A stretch of 64,000 nt of DNA from Anaeramoeba flamelloides (lineage: Eukaryota > Metamonada > Anaeramoebidae): the NCBI GenBank assembly GCA_027625915.1, contig JANTQA010000033.1, forward strand, positions 8,680,001-8,744,000. The letters run 5' to 3'. Below the pieces are notes generated by a model. That model worked only from the letters and a program-made list of their open reading frames with translations. It did no database searches and was not told where the DNA came from. Shown piece after piece: positions 23,341 to 35,546 of this stretch (position 1 is the first letter of the stretch; each line of letters begins with the position of its first letter). The translations under genes were made by a program, and so were the position numbers.

Positions 23341-24865
23341 TTAAAACAAACGGTTTTGAAGAAAAGAGAATGAACTTTTTGGGCGATTGAATTGTTCCAA
23401 GATTTTCAAAATCCTGGGCAACTCATTATCCTGAATCTGCTCATCTAAAAAAGAAGAATTTGAGCAATTACCACAAAATCTTTTGATTGGGATTGCGTTT
23501 TGAGGCTGTAATGAATAAGAAGAAGGAAGATCATCAATAATCAGGGTTCGATTTAGATCTCGTCCAAGGAGACTTAAATCTTTAACATATGTATGCTGTT
23601 CAGCTTCTTTACAAGAATCTCGATATAACCGATGACTAATTAATTCGTTGTTTGGATCTAATTTATCAAGAATTATATCTGCGTATTCCTTTAAGCCTGC
23701 TGTGAAAACGACAACTTCAAAAAGTTGAGAACATCTTTCTAAAAAGGTACTTAGGTATGGCCTTTTTTGAACATATATTATGTGTTGTTCATTATTAAAA
23801 AGATTTTCTTCTTTTTCTTTTTCTTTTTCTTTTTCTTCTTCTTCTTTTGTGTTTTTGTTAATGTTGTTTGAATTGTTTTCAAGTGACAAAAGAAATTTAA
23901 AGTCATAAGATTTTGGTTGATCATAACTACTAAACACTAAAGTTTGGTCAAGATCAAGAACCAAAGTCATCTTGTCTTTAAATTTTTTTGATTGTTTTGC
24001 TAACAATGGTGGGATCAAGAAGAGATCAAAAAGATTCTGTGGTAAACAGAGAATTTTTTTATTTTTATTTTATTTTTTTTGGAGAAAAGCAAATAAAAAA
24101 AAAATTTGAGTAAAACAAGTTTTGAAAAAATAATCTTTAAAATAGAAAAAAAGTTTATTTATTCCAATTTATCTTTGAAAATAAAAAACCCAAATCCAAA
24201 AAAACTGAAGAGAAATCCAAACCAAACAAAATTTTTACAAAAGTTTACAATTTTCAAAAGAGAAAGTAGAAAAAAAAAAAACTAAAACAAAGTCTATTAA
24301 TTCAAAAAAAAAAACAAATTGTCAAAAAAAACAAATTGTAAAAAAAAAAAAAAAAAAAGAAAAATGGAAATTGTTACGATGATAAAAAACAATTTCCACT
24401 AATCTCGTATTTGTTTTTTTTTTTTTGAAAAATATCAAAAAAGAGAATTTACAAAAGTAGTGATCAAAAAAAAAAAAAAATTAAAAAAGAAAAATATAAA
24501 AGAAAAATAATAAAAAAACTTTTTAAAAAAAAAGAGAAAGCACAAACTTCTTCATTCTTTTTCTTCATTTCAATTTCTTCTTGGCTTTCAAGAAAATCAA
24601 AATTGCTTGAGGTACTAAACTCCTTAAAATCTTCATCATCAAAATCTAAAAATAAATCGCTTGCTTCAGTAAATTGGTAAGACTCTTTTATTTCATCTAA
24701 ATTAACTAATAATGAATCGAAATTTAATTCGTCATTGGTTCTAGTTTCTGAAATAAAACTTGAAGTGGAGTTTGGTTGTACATTAGAAGAGCGTTGTTTA
24801 TATGAGCGCTTGTGTGTTTGTTGGTTTGACTCAGTTGGATATGATCGTTTTTTGATCTTCTTCAT
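23341..24865 (-). CDS. SCP/FCP1-like (NIF domain) protein phosphatase
   Basis: Exons 24865-24548 and 24036-23341 (donor gtttgt, acceptor taccacag) give 337 residues. The first ~105 are polar and acidic (MKKIKKRSYP..., FDSLLVNLDEIKESYQFTEA, LDFDDEDFKEF), with no known domain. The second exon holds the catalytic domain: LVLDLDQTLVF (D134-x-D136-x-T138, the DxDxT haloacid-dehalogenase-type phosphatase motif), RPYLSTFLERCSQLFEVVVF, AGLKEYADIILDKLDP, YVKDLSLLGRDLNRTLIIDD, and NAIPIKRF. This is the small CTD phosphatase family, acting on phospho-Ser/Thr of the RNA polymerase II tail or other targets. A roughly 30-residue Asn/Glu/Lys insertion (KEEEEKEKEKEKEEN) lies between the DxDxT motif and the RPYL segment. 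The usual DNSP of the third motif reads IDDLPSS here. The start is the ATG at 24865; an upstream in-frame ATG at 25033 would add a hydrophobic poly-T-encoded stretch and is less likely. Confidence 0.88.
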
Positions 24866-25033
24866 CCAAACAGTGTCGGGGTTGTGGTATAAATGTTTTT
24901 GTAAAAAAATTTGGATTAGGTTGATTGAAAAAAAAAGAAAAAGCAATTGGGTTTGTTCGATAATTGTTGGGAAAATGAAAAGGTAAAAATAAAAGAGAAA
25001 AGAAAAAAAATGAAAAAAACTTTTTGTTTTCAT

Positions 25034-27451
25034 TTTTCTCTCAAAAGTCTAAATTTCAAATATTGTTCCCTTGAGTTAATCCCTTTTTGGATTTTTGTTA
25101 AACGAATTTAAAAATTTTAAAAACTCTTTTGTTTCTGATCTTTGGAGAATAGAAAAAAAAGGATTGTCAAAACAATATGTTTGTATTGGGTTTTATACAA
25201 TTTGGATTTCTTAGTGATCCAAAATTAACTGAAATTTGAAAAAATCGTAATCAAAAATTTGTCAATTATTATAATATAAATTGCTTCAAGTTCGTATATT
25301 TTAAATCTATTCTTAAAAACACAACAGATGTTCAGACTCAGGCTCAGTTTTTCGAACCTTTAAGTCAGGGATTCTACAGTGTAAACATTCATTTATTAAT
25401 TGTTTATTTTATGAATAAAAGCATAATTTTTCCTTAAAATGTGATACTATTGACAACTTCGCTTTTTAGAGTTTCTTGATAAAAAATCGGAGGTTTTAAT
25501 TGGAAAAAATTCAAATAAGCAACTAGACAATTAGTGTGAATTTGCTCCATACTCAAGGGGTGACTGAAATCAAAAATGTTATTGTGAAATCGCCCTTCTT
25601 TTGAAGTTCAAAATTCAACTTATAAAAAAAAAAATTGAGAAGATAATAATATAAAAAAAAATCAATGACTAAAAAAAAAGATTCTCTCAAATACACAAAT
25701 TCAAAAAACAAAAAAAATTCGAATCTAAGATCATCTTTGAAAAAAAATTCAACAAAAATAAAAAGTTTAAAAGAATTCTCAATTTCGAAAAATTCTAAAT
25801 AACAACAAATAAAAAACTTTTAATGAGGATCTCATTGAAAAAATAATTTAACAAAAAAAAAAAGTTTAAAAAGCCTTCTCAATTCCAAAAAATCCAAATT
25901 TTAAAAAAAATTATTCGTTTCTTGATTTTAAAATTTCCAAATAGTCAAATTTCTTTAATTTAAACCAAATTGCATTCTTGAAGTTTTTAATTCAATTCAA
26001 TTCGATTTAATCTAATTTGTGGCTATTTTGTAACTCTATATATTTGACAAATAAAGGATTTTGTACACATCTGGAGAGAAAAATAAATATTTGAGAAATA
26101 GAAAACAAAAAAAAAAATCTTTTAGATCTCAAAAGAGCAAAAGATCGACACTTCAAAACTAACAGAGTAGTTTTCTAAATTATATATTCAAAGTTATTCA
26201 TTTTGGAAATTGATCGTTTATCTTTGACGCTTTTTTCTATTAAAAATTTCCTCTATTTCCATTGTTTATTTTAGAGACTGATTGTACTTCATCAAGTCGA
26301 TTAGTTTTTGATTGGTATTAGACACATATAAAAATTAGATAATTTTTTTTTTCGATTTCCAGAATATTATTTTTAATCCCAGTGACCAGTCACTTTTAAT
26401 AAAATTTGAGTTTTGTTATTTTTTAAAGAATATTATAAATTTTCAAAAATCAATTTCCGCCCAAAATATTTTAATTCTTTTAATGAAATAAATTTGCAGT
26501 TATTTTAACATGAGAAATATATTAACAAGTTTTCTTTCCTGTTTGGAAATTTTAAAAAAATATTCTATTTTTATGGAAAATTATTAATTTATTTATCACT
26601 TTACCAACCAATTTAACAATTTTATCCTATAGTTTGTACTTAAAAAAACATTTTTGTAAATTCGAGGAGATAAGATATCATCTGATATCACCAAAAAAAG
26701 TAATCAATTCAAGGCAATATTATAAAAACGAAATAAAAATCAAAATCTTGATAGAATACAAAATCGTGAAAAAAATCAAAATTATTATGGTTTAATCACA
26801 TATTAATATATCCCATGAATTTTACAAAACTAGCAGACTTTTACATCATCTTTCCCTTGAAAACTGTTTGGAATGACTATAAGGGTTCTGAACTGACCGA
26901 GACATTTGAAAGGTTTGGCAGAGATAAATATCCCCCCCCCCCCCCCCCCCATAAAATTATTTTATTTGATTTTAAAAAAAAATTCTTTCCATTTTGTAAT
27001 TTTTAACAAAATATAAAATCTCGGAATTAATTTTGGATCAAATTAATAATATTATTTTCAGAAAATCAACTATAAACTCTTATAAATTTGTTTTTTCGAA
27101 ATAAATCTATACCTATTAAGTTAAATCAACAAAAAAGTAAGAGGAATTTCCATTATTATTGGTGATTGGTTATGATACATCTTAATGCCCATATCACCTT
27201 TTCTACCCAATGCACAGATACAAGAAATAGATGAATAATCCTAAAAAAAAAAAAAAATCAAAAAAAAATAGTACCCAAGCAATCTTTATTATCTGATGAA
27301 AGTGTTGCGGTGTTATTGAGAAAACTTTTGAAAAGTTAACCTACCACATAATACTTTTATAGAATAAAGTAATTTTTTTTATTGATGGTGTATCCTAATT
27401 TAGTTACCTGGAGTTATGGTAGTTTTCTAAACTTTTTTTTTTTTTTTGATA
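25034..27451. other. AT-rich gene desert with a poly-C tract
   Basis: No gene supported. A fragment at 26815-26950 is noted separately. Around 25520-25600 a block ('gtgaatttgctccatac') resembles 59365-59400, pointing to another diffuse repeat. Confidence 0.45.
26815..26950 (+). other. Coding-like remnant ending in a homopolymeric C tract
   Basis: An ATG at 26815 opens a frame, MNFTKLADFYIIFPLKTVWN then DYKGSELTETFERFGRDKY, whose composition is more protein-like than the surrounding DNA. It runs straight into 17 consecutive C (about 26934-26950) and then AT-rich noise. No family recognised. It could be a gene fragment or chance. Confidence 0.25.
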
Positions 27452-27647
27452 GTGAGTTCCGTTTAGAACGCACACTATTACAACGAAATTAAAGGCTCAA
27501 AAAAAAAAAATCTGAATTAATATACAAAATTTGGATTCTAGTGAAATTGTTTGTATAAAAAAATTCCAAAAAATGTGGTTTAATTTGAGTTTTTTTTTAT
27601 TTCAGAAATTAGGTTGAAAATTTGTACCTTAAAAGCGCAATCCCTTG
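27452..27647. mobile_element. MITE family A copy 2, degraded
   Basis: About 196 bp between TA dinucleotides (27450-27451, 27648-27649), collinear with the element at 11171-11365: 'caacgaaatt', 'aaaatttggattctagtgaa', 'tttaatttgag' and 'ccttaaaagcgcaatccctt' correspond to its blocks. The arms are more diverged than in copy 1. Confidence 0.65.
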
Positions 27648-27649
27648 TA

Positions 27650-29684
27650 TTTCTTTTTAAGAGAACTGAAATTCATATTTTAAAAATTAATAACAATTTG
27701 ATTGAATATCACATTTTTTATTTTATTGCAATACTATTGAAAATCACAATTTAATAAAGTATAGTGATTGTTTAAACATAGTCACCATTTTTGTAACTGT
27801 ATCGTGACTTAATCATAGATATCATTAAAACTTCTATTATATCAACTTTAAAATTCTTCAGAAAACAATTTGGAACCTTTCAATGATTTTTCATTTTCTT
27901 CTTTATTTTGCAGACTTATTTGATGATACAAAACATATATATATATATATATATAAACAAATTATTACTATTTCAATTAAATAAAATATCTAGACAATTT
28001 TTATTTCACAATCCTGAAATAGACTTTTTATTTCAATTTGCTCACCTGTAGAAAAATTATCAACGTATGTTATAAAAAGTTAATACCCAATGAAAATAAC
28101 ATATTAATTGGGTTTTGTGACTTTAAAGTTATAAGTAAAATAATAATAAAAAAAAAAGATATAGTGATGAATCCTTTCTCCTATTGGCTATTTCAATGAG
28201 AAGAAAGTTGGTTTTAAAGACACCATATTTCCATAAAAATGATAATTTTTAACTAACTCTTATAAATATAGACAACAATCAGGAAAAAAATCGTTATTAC
28301 AAAATTCAAAATTAAAATTATTTTATTATTTCTTTTTTTGAAAAAAGAAAAACTTAATTTTTTTCGGATTTTTTAGGTTTTATTCTTTTAAAGATATCTT
28401 AAGTTCAACTTGAAAAGTTTTGTCTTATATAATGAAAATACTTCAATAATAATGAGAATACAAATAAGAATGATCCCGATCAGACACCTCATGAAGAAGA
28501 TGCTTTTAGTATTATTTACAGGTTTTCTTTTAAAATTTGGACAACTATTGCCCCATTTCCAAAAAAAAAAAGTGAATCAAGCATAAAGGTGGTTCCAAAA
28601 AAGTCAATGGAGTTTTCTTTTTTCTTTTTCTTTTTTGTTTTATTTTTAATTTTAAATTGTTATTCTTGATTTGATTGTTATGCAAATAAGAACTATTTGG
28701 GCCAAATTAACCCAAAAATATGTATTATAAAGATTATTGAAGGATTAATCATTTATTTTTGATTTATTATTTATTTCCTTCATAGTGTAACAGTACCTAT
28801 TCAAAATCTAAACAAAAGTTCAATTTGATGATAATTTTTTTTTTTTTCAAAGATTAAAAAATAATCTTGAGATAAAGGGAAAATGTGTTAAACTTTAAGA
28901 TTTTCAACAAATTTATAATAAAATCGAAAAAAATCCTGTTCAGTAAAGAGAAGAAATAAATTGTATTTAAATATGGGTTTAAATGTAATTAATTATTGTT
29001 TGGATGGGAAATAAAATGTCTAGTATGATTGATTTGTAATTGATACCTTTGAGTGAGAATGTTCCTTCTAAAATAGTAGTAAAAGTTCGCTTTTTTTTAA
29101 GATTTTTTTACGTATTTTTTTCCTTCGATTAGTAAAATAAATCCTGGAAATAATTTTGAAAAATGGTAAATTAGGCTCTAGGTTTACTTCGACTTAAATT
29201 TCCGATCACAAATTTTGGAGCGAATTTATAAATTGAAGGCATACAAAAAGCTAATACTGTGATAAATTTATTCTGTTATGGGAATAATAAATGGGAATTA
29301 TTTATCCCTTCCTCTTCTTTTAACAGAGAAACTTTGAAAGAAAATAATGATGATTTGTGATTTCAGTTCCTTTGTTCTGTACTTTTTTAGTGTTAAAGTT
29401 TGGTGAACCAACAACCCAAAATTAAGAGAAAACTAATATTACAGTAATGAAAAAAATGATAATCTGTTGAATTTTAAAGAAGAGTATTTATTTTTACCTA
29501 TCAATAAAATTTTGAGGCCATACTTTTAAAGAAATTTCTGAATACTAAAAAGACTATTTTTTGGGAGAAATTGTTCAAGAATTGAGTCTTGTTGAAAAAA
29601 GATGAAGAAATAATCGAAATAAATGAAAAATTTTTTTATTTTTTTCTTTTTTATCCTTTTAGCATTCTTCCTATTTTCTGAAAT
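27650..29684. other. AT-rich intergenic stretch
   Basis: A (TA)n tract lies at about 27936-27954. Nothing else was recognised. Confidence 0.5.
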
Positions 29685-30441
29685 ATGGTTTTAATTTTAT
29701 TAATTGGCGACATTCATATTCCACAAAGATCTTTTGGAATACCAGAACAATTTAAAAAATTACTGGTTCCTGGTAAAATTAAACACGTTTTGTGTACTGG
29801 AAACCTTACATCAAAAGAATCTTTGGAATATCTTAAAACTCTTGCAAGCGAGGTTCATGTTGTTAAAGGAGATTTTGATGATGAAGTAAGATTTTGGATC
29901 CAAAATATTTTTTTCTTTCTGATCCTGTTTGGTGTCTTGTTGAGTATCAACAACCGCCAAATAACAAAATAATTTTCTTTTCTTTTTCTTTTTTTTTTCT
30001 TTTTTTCATTTTTTTTTATTTTTTTTTCATCCAAAACAAACCTTCTTTGTTAAAAACTCTAAATACAAATTATAGAATCTAAATTTACCTGAAACCAAAA
30101 CCATCCAATTAGAAAATTTCAAATTCGGTTTATGCCATGGTCACCAAATTGTACCATGGGGAGATCAAAAATCGCTTCAAGTTTTACAAAGAAAAATGGA
30201 TGTTGACATTCTAGTTACAGGACACACACACGAATTCACAGCATTTCAATTGGAAAACAAATTGTTTATCAACCCTGGAACCGTGACAGGTGCCTATTCA
30301 GGCTTTAATGACGAAATAGAACCTTCTTTTGTTCTTATGGACGTTAAAGGCAGTAAGATTATTACCTATGTTTACCAATTAAAAGACGGTGATGTTTCTG
30401 TTGAAAAAATTACTTATACTAAGCCAACAGAAAATGATTAA
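29685..30441 (+). CDS. VPS29: Retromer subunit VPS29
   Basis: Exons 29685-29885 and 30076-30441 (donor gtaaga, acceptor attatag) give 188 residues, close to the usual 182-190. The protein is a metallophosphoesterase fold and reads LLIGDIHIPQRS, HVLCTGNLTSKESLEYL, VVKGDFDDE, then NFKFGLCHGHQIVPWGDQKS, DILVTGHTHEF, INPGTVTGAY and PSFVLMDVKG. Each is a signature of VPS29, the scaffold that joins VPS35/VPS26 in retromer for endosome-to-Golgi and endosome-to-surface retrieval. The GDxH, GN, GH and GHTH metal-site residues are all kept. Earlier in-frame extension is not needed: the ATG precedes the standard start MVLILLIGD. Stop is TAA. Confidence 0.96.
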
Positions 30442-31867
30442 AAACAAATGTTTAATTAAAACTTTCGATAAATCGTTTGCTTGTGCATGAACTTTAAAAA
30501 AAATTTAATAATTTAGTAAATTTTTGTTTGTGATTAAAAAAAAAGAGTAATAAATTGTTTGAATAATACGTATATTAAATTACAAGGCGACCTTTTAAAA
30601 GAATAAATAAAATTACTCAATTCAAATTTCAACTATTTTTAATTTTTTTATGAATCTTTTATTTGAATCTCTATTTTGAAGAAAGTTTGAAATAAGGTTA
30701 TTGATCTAGTGGTGATTATTAATTTGAAAATTTATTATTCACGCTAATGGAACAAGTCAATAGTAATTTGAAAACAAAGTATTTAAAAGTATCTTTGGGA
30801 CAGAGGACAGATTTCGAATAACCAATTTGTGGGAATTTAAGAAAAAAATTATTTTATTGCGGTTTTTTCAGAGTCCATGTGTGTTTTATCATTTTTGAAA
30901 CTTTGGGTTGCGGGTTATTTAATGAAAAAATCGTTTTGAGTGCGACCAGATCTTGAAACTTTTGAAATCATTATATTCTTGCATACGTTATTTGTCATAA
31001 GAATAAAAAATAAATTAGAGTAAAATCTTTAATTTTTTTGAACGATTTATTTTAAATTAAATTTAAAATTTTTTATTATATTTTTTTTTGAAGAAAGAAA
31101 TATTTTCAGAAGGAAAGGTGAAACTCATCAAAGAACAAACAAACAAAGGAGATCTGGGAAAAGAAATTTGCAAAGAAAGATTTCCCTTATTGATATTCAA
31201 ATAAATTCTTTAAACTTTTTAACTCAAATTTTGATTGTTTATCCTTTTTTACCAGGCTTTGAATCAAGAACTTTATTTGTTTACATTGTAAGAAAAATTG
31301 ATTAGATGATTTTCGAAAAATAATTGAAATGAATTGTTTTGGTCATTCAAGCTATTTAGACTTTATTAATGGAAATTGAATTATTAATTTTTTCCATTTT
31401 TAAGATTTTATCAGTTCCAAATAAGAAATATTACCATTCGAAATAAGTTTATTAACATCAAGTATGAACTTTTTTTTTTTCAATCAAAGAAATTTTTTTT
31501 TTGTATCAGATATCATTTTTTTTTTTCAAATATCAAGTATTTTTTCAAATTTAAATTTAAAGAATAAATAGAAAATAAGTAGAAAGTCCCCCTATTCAAG
31601 GAGAGTTTATAGTTAAAGTAAATCTAAAATGGGTATATATTTTGTTAAAAATCCGTAAAATTAAAATACACAGCGAAAAAAATAATAAAAAATAATATTG
31701 TTCATCTTGACCTTTATGTGAAGTACAAACAAAATACCAATAATATTAATATCATTTCTTACTTTCATTTTCAAATTTTCAAAATATCAATAACATTAGA
31801 ATAGAATCTTATGGGGGATAATTTTAGTTCTTGTTATAATTTTTTTTTCAATACAATTAGATAACCA

Positions 31868-31904
<37 letters not shown>

Positions 31905-33521
31905 CTCTTTTTCAAATAAAAGGGCACAAAAAATTTCAAGAATCCCAGCAACCTAAAAATCACTAAAAATGGGAAAATGATCAAATACCTTCCATTAAAA
32001 ATATTAAAAAAACTAAATGAAAGAATAAAAATAAATAAAGTTTCAATTTATCTTTTTCTTGAAAACATTTTTTGCCAAAATAATTGAATTCAAAGTTGAA
32101 ATTATGTATATTTTTATATACACTCGCTTATCTTAACCAATTTACTAAAACAAATTCTAAATTATGATAATTTTATTTTCACAAAAGGGACTAATTTGGT
32201 CTTCAAATGTTTTTTTTTATTTTAAAATGGAAAAATTAAAAAAAAACGTTAAACTAAAAAGATAAACTCTCTGGAAAAGTATTCTAATTTAATATATTGG
32301 CTTATTTTTTGATTTCTAACTTTTTTCAACCCCAATTTTTCAAAAAAAAATAAAAAAGTGCACAGTAATTTCAAAAAATATTTTCGATATTCAAAAGTTG
32401 AGAGTGTTTTTATTCTAAAAAAATTTATCCCAGTGGTTAATTGAATTAAGTTATAAAGCTAGATTTCGAAAAATATTAATCAGAAAAAAATAGTACTTAA
32501 TTTTATTATGGACATATATATATATATATATATAGAACTAAAATCGACAAATTAGCTTTTTAAATTTGTACACTTTTCTGTTTTTACTAATGTCAGTTGA
32601 GAAGGTATTTCTAAAAAAATGTTGCTTTTTTTTTACATTTCATAAAAAATATTCGAAGTAAGTGGAGGTTAACCATTAATCGAAAATATCAAATTAATCG
32701 AAATCTTAATAGTGGACGGATCAACACCTAATATATTTATTTCAAAACATGACTCTGGAATATTTGTCAAAAATCAAAAAAAAATTGGAATTTATAAAAA
32801 AAAGCAGGGTATTATCAAGTTTCAATAAAAAAAGTAAATTTTGATAATTACAATCTTTTTATTATATTAATAAAATACAGTTAAAGTTTTTCCATTCTAT
32901 TAGACAGTTAGTGAGGTTAGTTCCTCTTAGAAAAAAGCCTTTTATGATCAAAAAGAAATGAATCAACAGCAATTTTCACCCTTGAAAAATAATATATAAA
33001 ATCGAGATAAGAAATTTTAATACCCTTAAATAACATAGTGGCATGTTATACTAAAAACAAATTGTGTTATTATTAATAAAGAGGTAAATTCATAATAATT
33101 TTTTTACTCTCATAGGCTTTATAGGGATTGATTTTAATAAAGATAATTTAAAAATAAATTTTCCCCTATTTTTAAGAAATAGTTCTTCTTAAATACATTT
33201 CCTCATTGTAAAAGGTACTCACTCACCTTTTGAGAATATTTGGAAAAAAAAACTGTTCTGGATTCGTATTAAAAAAATAAGAAAGAAACTAAAGTATTTT
33301 TAAAAGATATAAATAAGGATTTGTTTTGATACAAATTGAATATCATAGGAGTGCTAAATTTTGGGTTATATGGATGAATTAACTTATAGTAACTGTTGGG
33401 TGACTATTTGGGAATAAAATTTAAGGAGAAAGAAATGAATATTGGGTTGTACTTTTAAAAAATGGAGTTTAGAAAATAAATTATTTTGGATCATTTTTTC
33501 TTCAAATTTTTTTTTTTTTTG
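30442..33521. other. AT-rich gene desert
   Basis: No gene supported. (TA)n tracts occur near 31871-31901 and 32515-32533. Confidence 0.55.
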
Positions 33522-33926
33522 ATGGAAGCAATTTTAGTACTTTCGAACGAAATTCTTTTTTCTGAAAAAACAAATCAACCCAAAACCAAAGAACAAGATG
33601 AAGAAAAGAAGAACGAACAACTGTTTTTAAAAGACGCTTTTGGTTTTAGAACGGAAAAAGAAAAAGAAAAAAGAAAAAAGATCAAAAAAGAAAGAAAACG
33701 GAAAGAAAAAGAAAGAAAGAAAAAGGAAAAAGAAAAAGAAAAAGAAAAAGAAAGAAAAAAGAGAGGAAAGGAAAATAAAAAAAGGAAAACTAAGCACAAA
33801 GAAAGAAAAAGCCACAAAAAGAAAGACAAAAAAGGTGATCACGAGAATGAAAAGAAAGAAGACGAAAAGTATGAAGTACCAATAACAACATACCCAATTG
33901 CTCTGCCACCAGAAAACAACAAATAG
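33522..33926 (+). CDS. Small Lys/Glu-rich protein of unknown function
   Basis: A 134-residue open frame beginning at the ATG after a poly-T run. The N-terminus looks ordinary (MEAILVLSNEILFSEKTNQP, ...NEQLFLKDAFGFRTE), followed by about 70 residues almost entirely Lys, Glu and Arg (a predicted single charged helix or disordered tail), and a different end (EDEKYEVPITTYPIALPPE). The distinct, non-repetitive ends and locally higher G+C argue for a real gene. The basic middle suggests a nuclear or nucleolar location (inference). Antisense frames here are Phe/Leu/Ser shadows. No family recognised. Confidence 0.55.
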   Translation: MEAILVLSNEILFSEKTNQPKTKEQDEEKKNEQLFLKDAFGFRTEKEKEKRKKIKKERKRKEKERKKKEKEKEKEKERKKRGKENKKRKTKHKERKSHKKKDKKGDHENEKKEDEKYEVPITTYPIALPPENNK

Positions 33927-35514
33927 TGCTCCTTTTTTAATGACTCCCTTCATAGTTTATGAATAAAATTCTGTCAATTAAAACAAATTACCTCAATTTA
34001 CAGGAAATTAAAAGTCTTCTTTATGATTTTTTCTTTACAATAAATTTACTGGCAAACAAGGTTGTTTTGTTTTGCTCTTTTGGAAATTTATCAAAAAAAG
34101 TGCCATTTGAAAGTTTTGTCAGTGCAACAGACTTAATTGTTTTTGTGATTCAACAAAACATAACACTACCTTTTTTATTTTCATTTTTTTTTTTTAAAAA
34201 ATGAAAACTCAAAATTAATTAGCTGATACAAGATCAATTTGTGTGTTCTTTTGAGGTGGCGATTAAATACGAAAGGGTGTTTCAATATTAAATCAGCTTC
34301 GAGTTGGTGGTAATGGTTACTTTGTTCTGTATTTAATAACTTATTCAAACAATGTGAAACATTTGTTGAATTAGGTTAAGCCTTTCAAAAAAAATTTAAC
34401 ACCTTACATTGGAACGCAATTATAGAAACTGTCAGCAAGGGATCACTTTTTTAAGTTTTCAGTTTCATCAAATAAAACCCGACATATACTTCTAGACAAC
34501 GAATGAAAGTACCTCAATATTTTTGTTCTTTTTTTACATAAGGTATTCCAATGATAAATTAAACTAATTGATATTCTCAACAAGAAGAAAAGTTCAGAAA
34601 GTCATCCACGAATTCTTGGAAGAGAACTCAAAATATTTCCTGTGATTGTTAATAGATCAAATTTCCAGAGTCTCTTAATCTCAAATCGAGATTTCAAAAT
34701 AAAAAAAAAATTGAAATTTCAAAGTTCTTTCACTAAAAGGAAATTGTCTTCAAAGCCAAGAAGTGACTTACTCTCTAAATATAATAAAAAGAAAGTACCA
34801 TTGTTTTTGTTAAATCAACTTAAAGAAATTTTTAATCATATGTCTTTTGCTACTGTTTTGGTATTTTTTATTTTTTTGAAATTTCCTGTAATTGATACCA
34901 AAAATAATAGTAAATCTTATATGAATATTAAAAATTGAATTGGGTTTTTTGATCAATAAACTAATATAGACAAAAAAAAATAAAAAGATAATAAACTGAA
35001 ATATTTTCTTCTTTTTGTCAAATAAAAATATAAAATCTATTAATTAGAAATTGGATGAAGAGTTCCTTTTCGAAATTTGAATTTAACAAGGCTAAAAAAG
35101 TTGAGATACTCTGTTTTTTTGATCATCAGAGATTTATCCAAAATAGATTTGTTTTGAAAAAAGGAAATACCTTGAAATATTACAATTCATCAAAGATAAG
35201 TGGGTATTTATTTTTTTTTTTGGAAATATTTTTTTGGTAAACAACTATTTCAATTCCAAATTTGAAAGGATAAATTGTTATTTATTTTAGAGTAAGACTG
35301 TAAAATAGATTAAATTGTTTTTTTTTTGAAGTGAAATAATTAAATAAAAAATTAAATCTTAAGTAGACATCGGGGATTTGGTAATCATTTTGACTAATGA
35401 GATTTACTTTTTGAGATTATTTATTACCAAGTGGGTTTGAACAATTACAAATACACTAGGACTCAAAACCATATGTAATTTGAATGATTGGCAGTGGTTA
35501 GATGTTAATAATAA

Positions 35515-35546
<32 letters not shown>

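Noticed and set aside
24866-25033. Hydrophobic N-terminal extension of the phosphatase (possible signal peptide)
   Set aside because: Produced by poly-pyrimidine DNA; the next ATG at 24865 starts an ordinary polar N-terminus, so a secreted or membrane form is not supported.
33575-33953. Antisense Phe/Leu/Ser-rich ORFs, membrane-protein-like
   Set aside because: Complement of the Lys/Glu-coding purine tract of the plus-strand gene.
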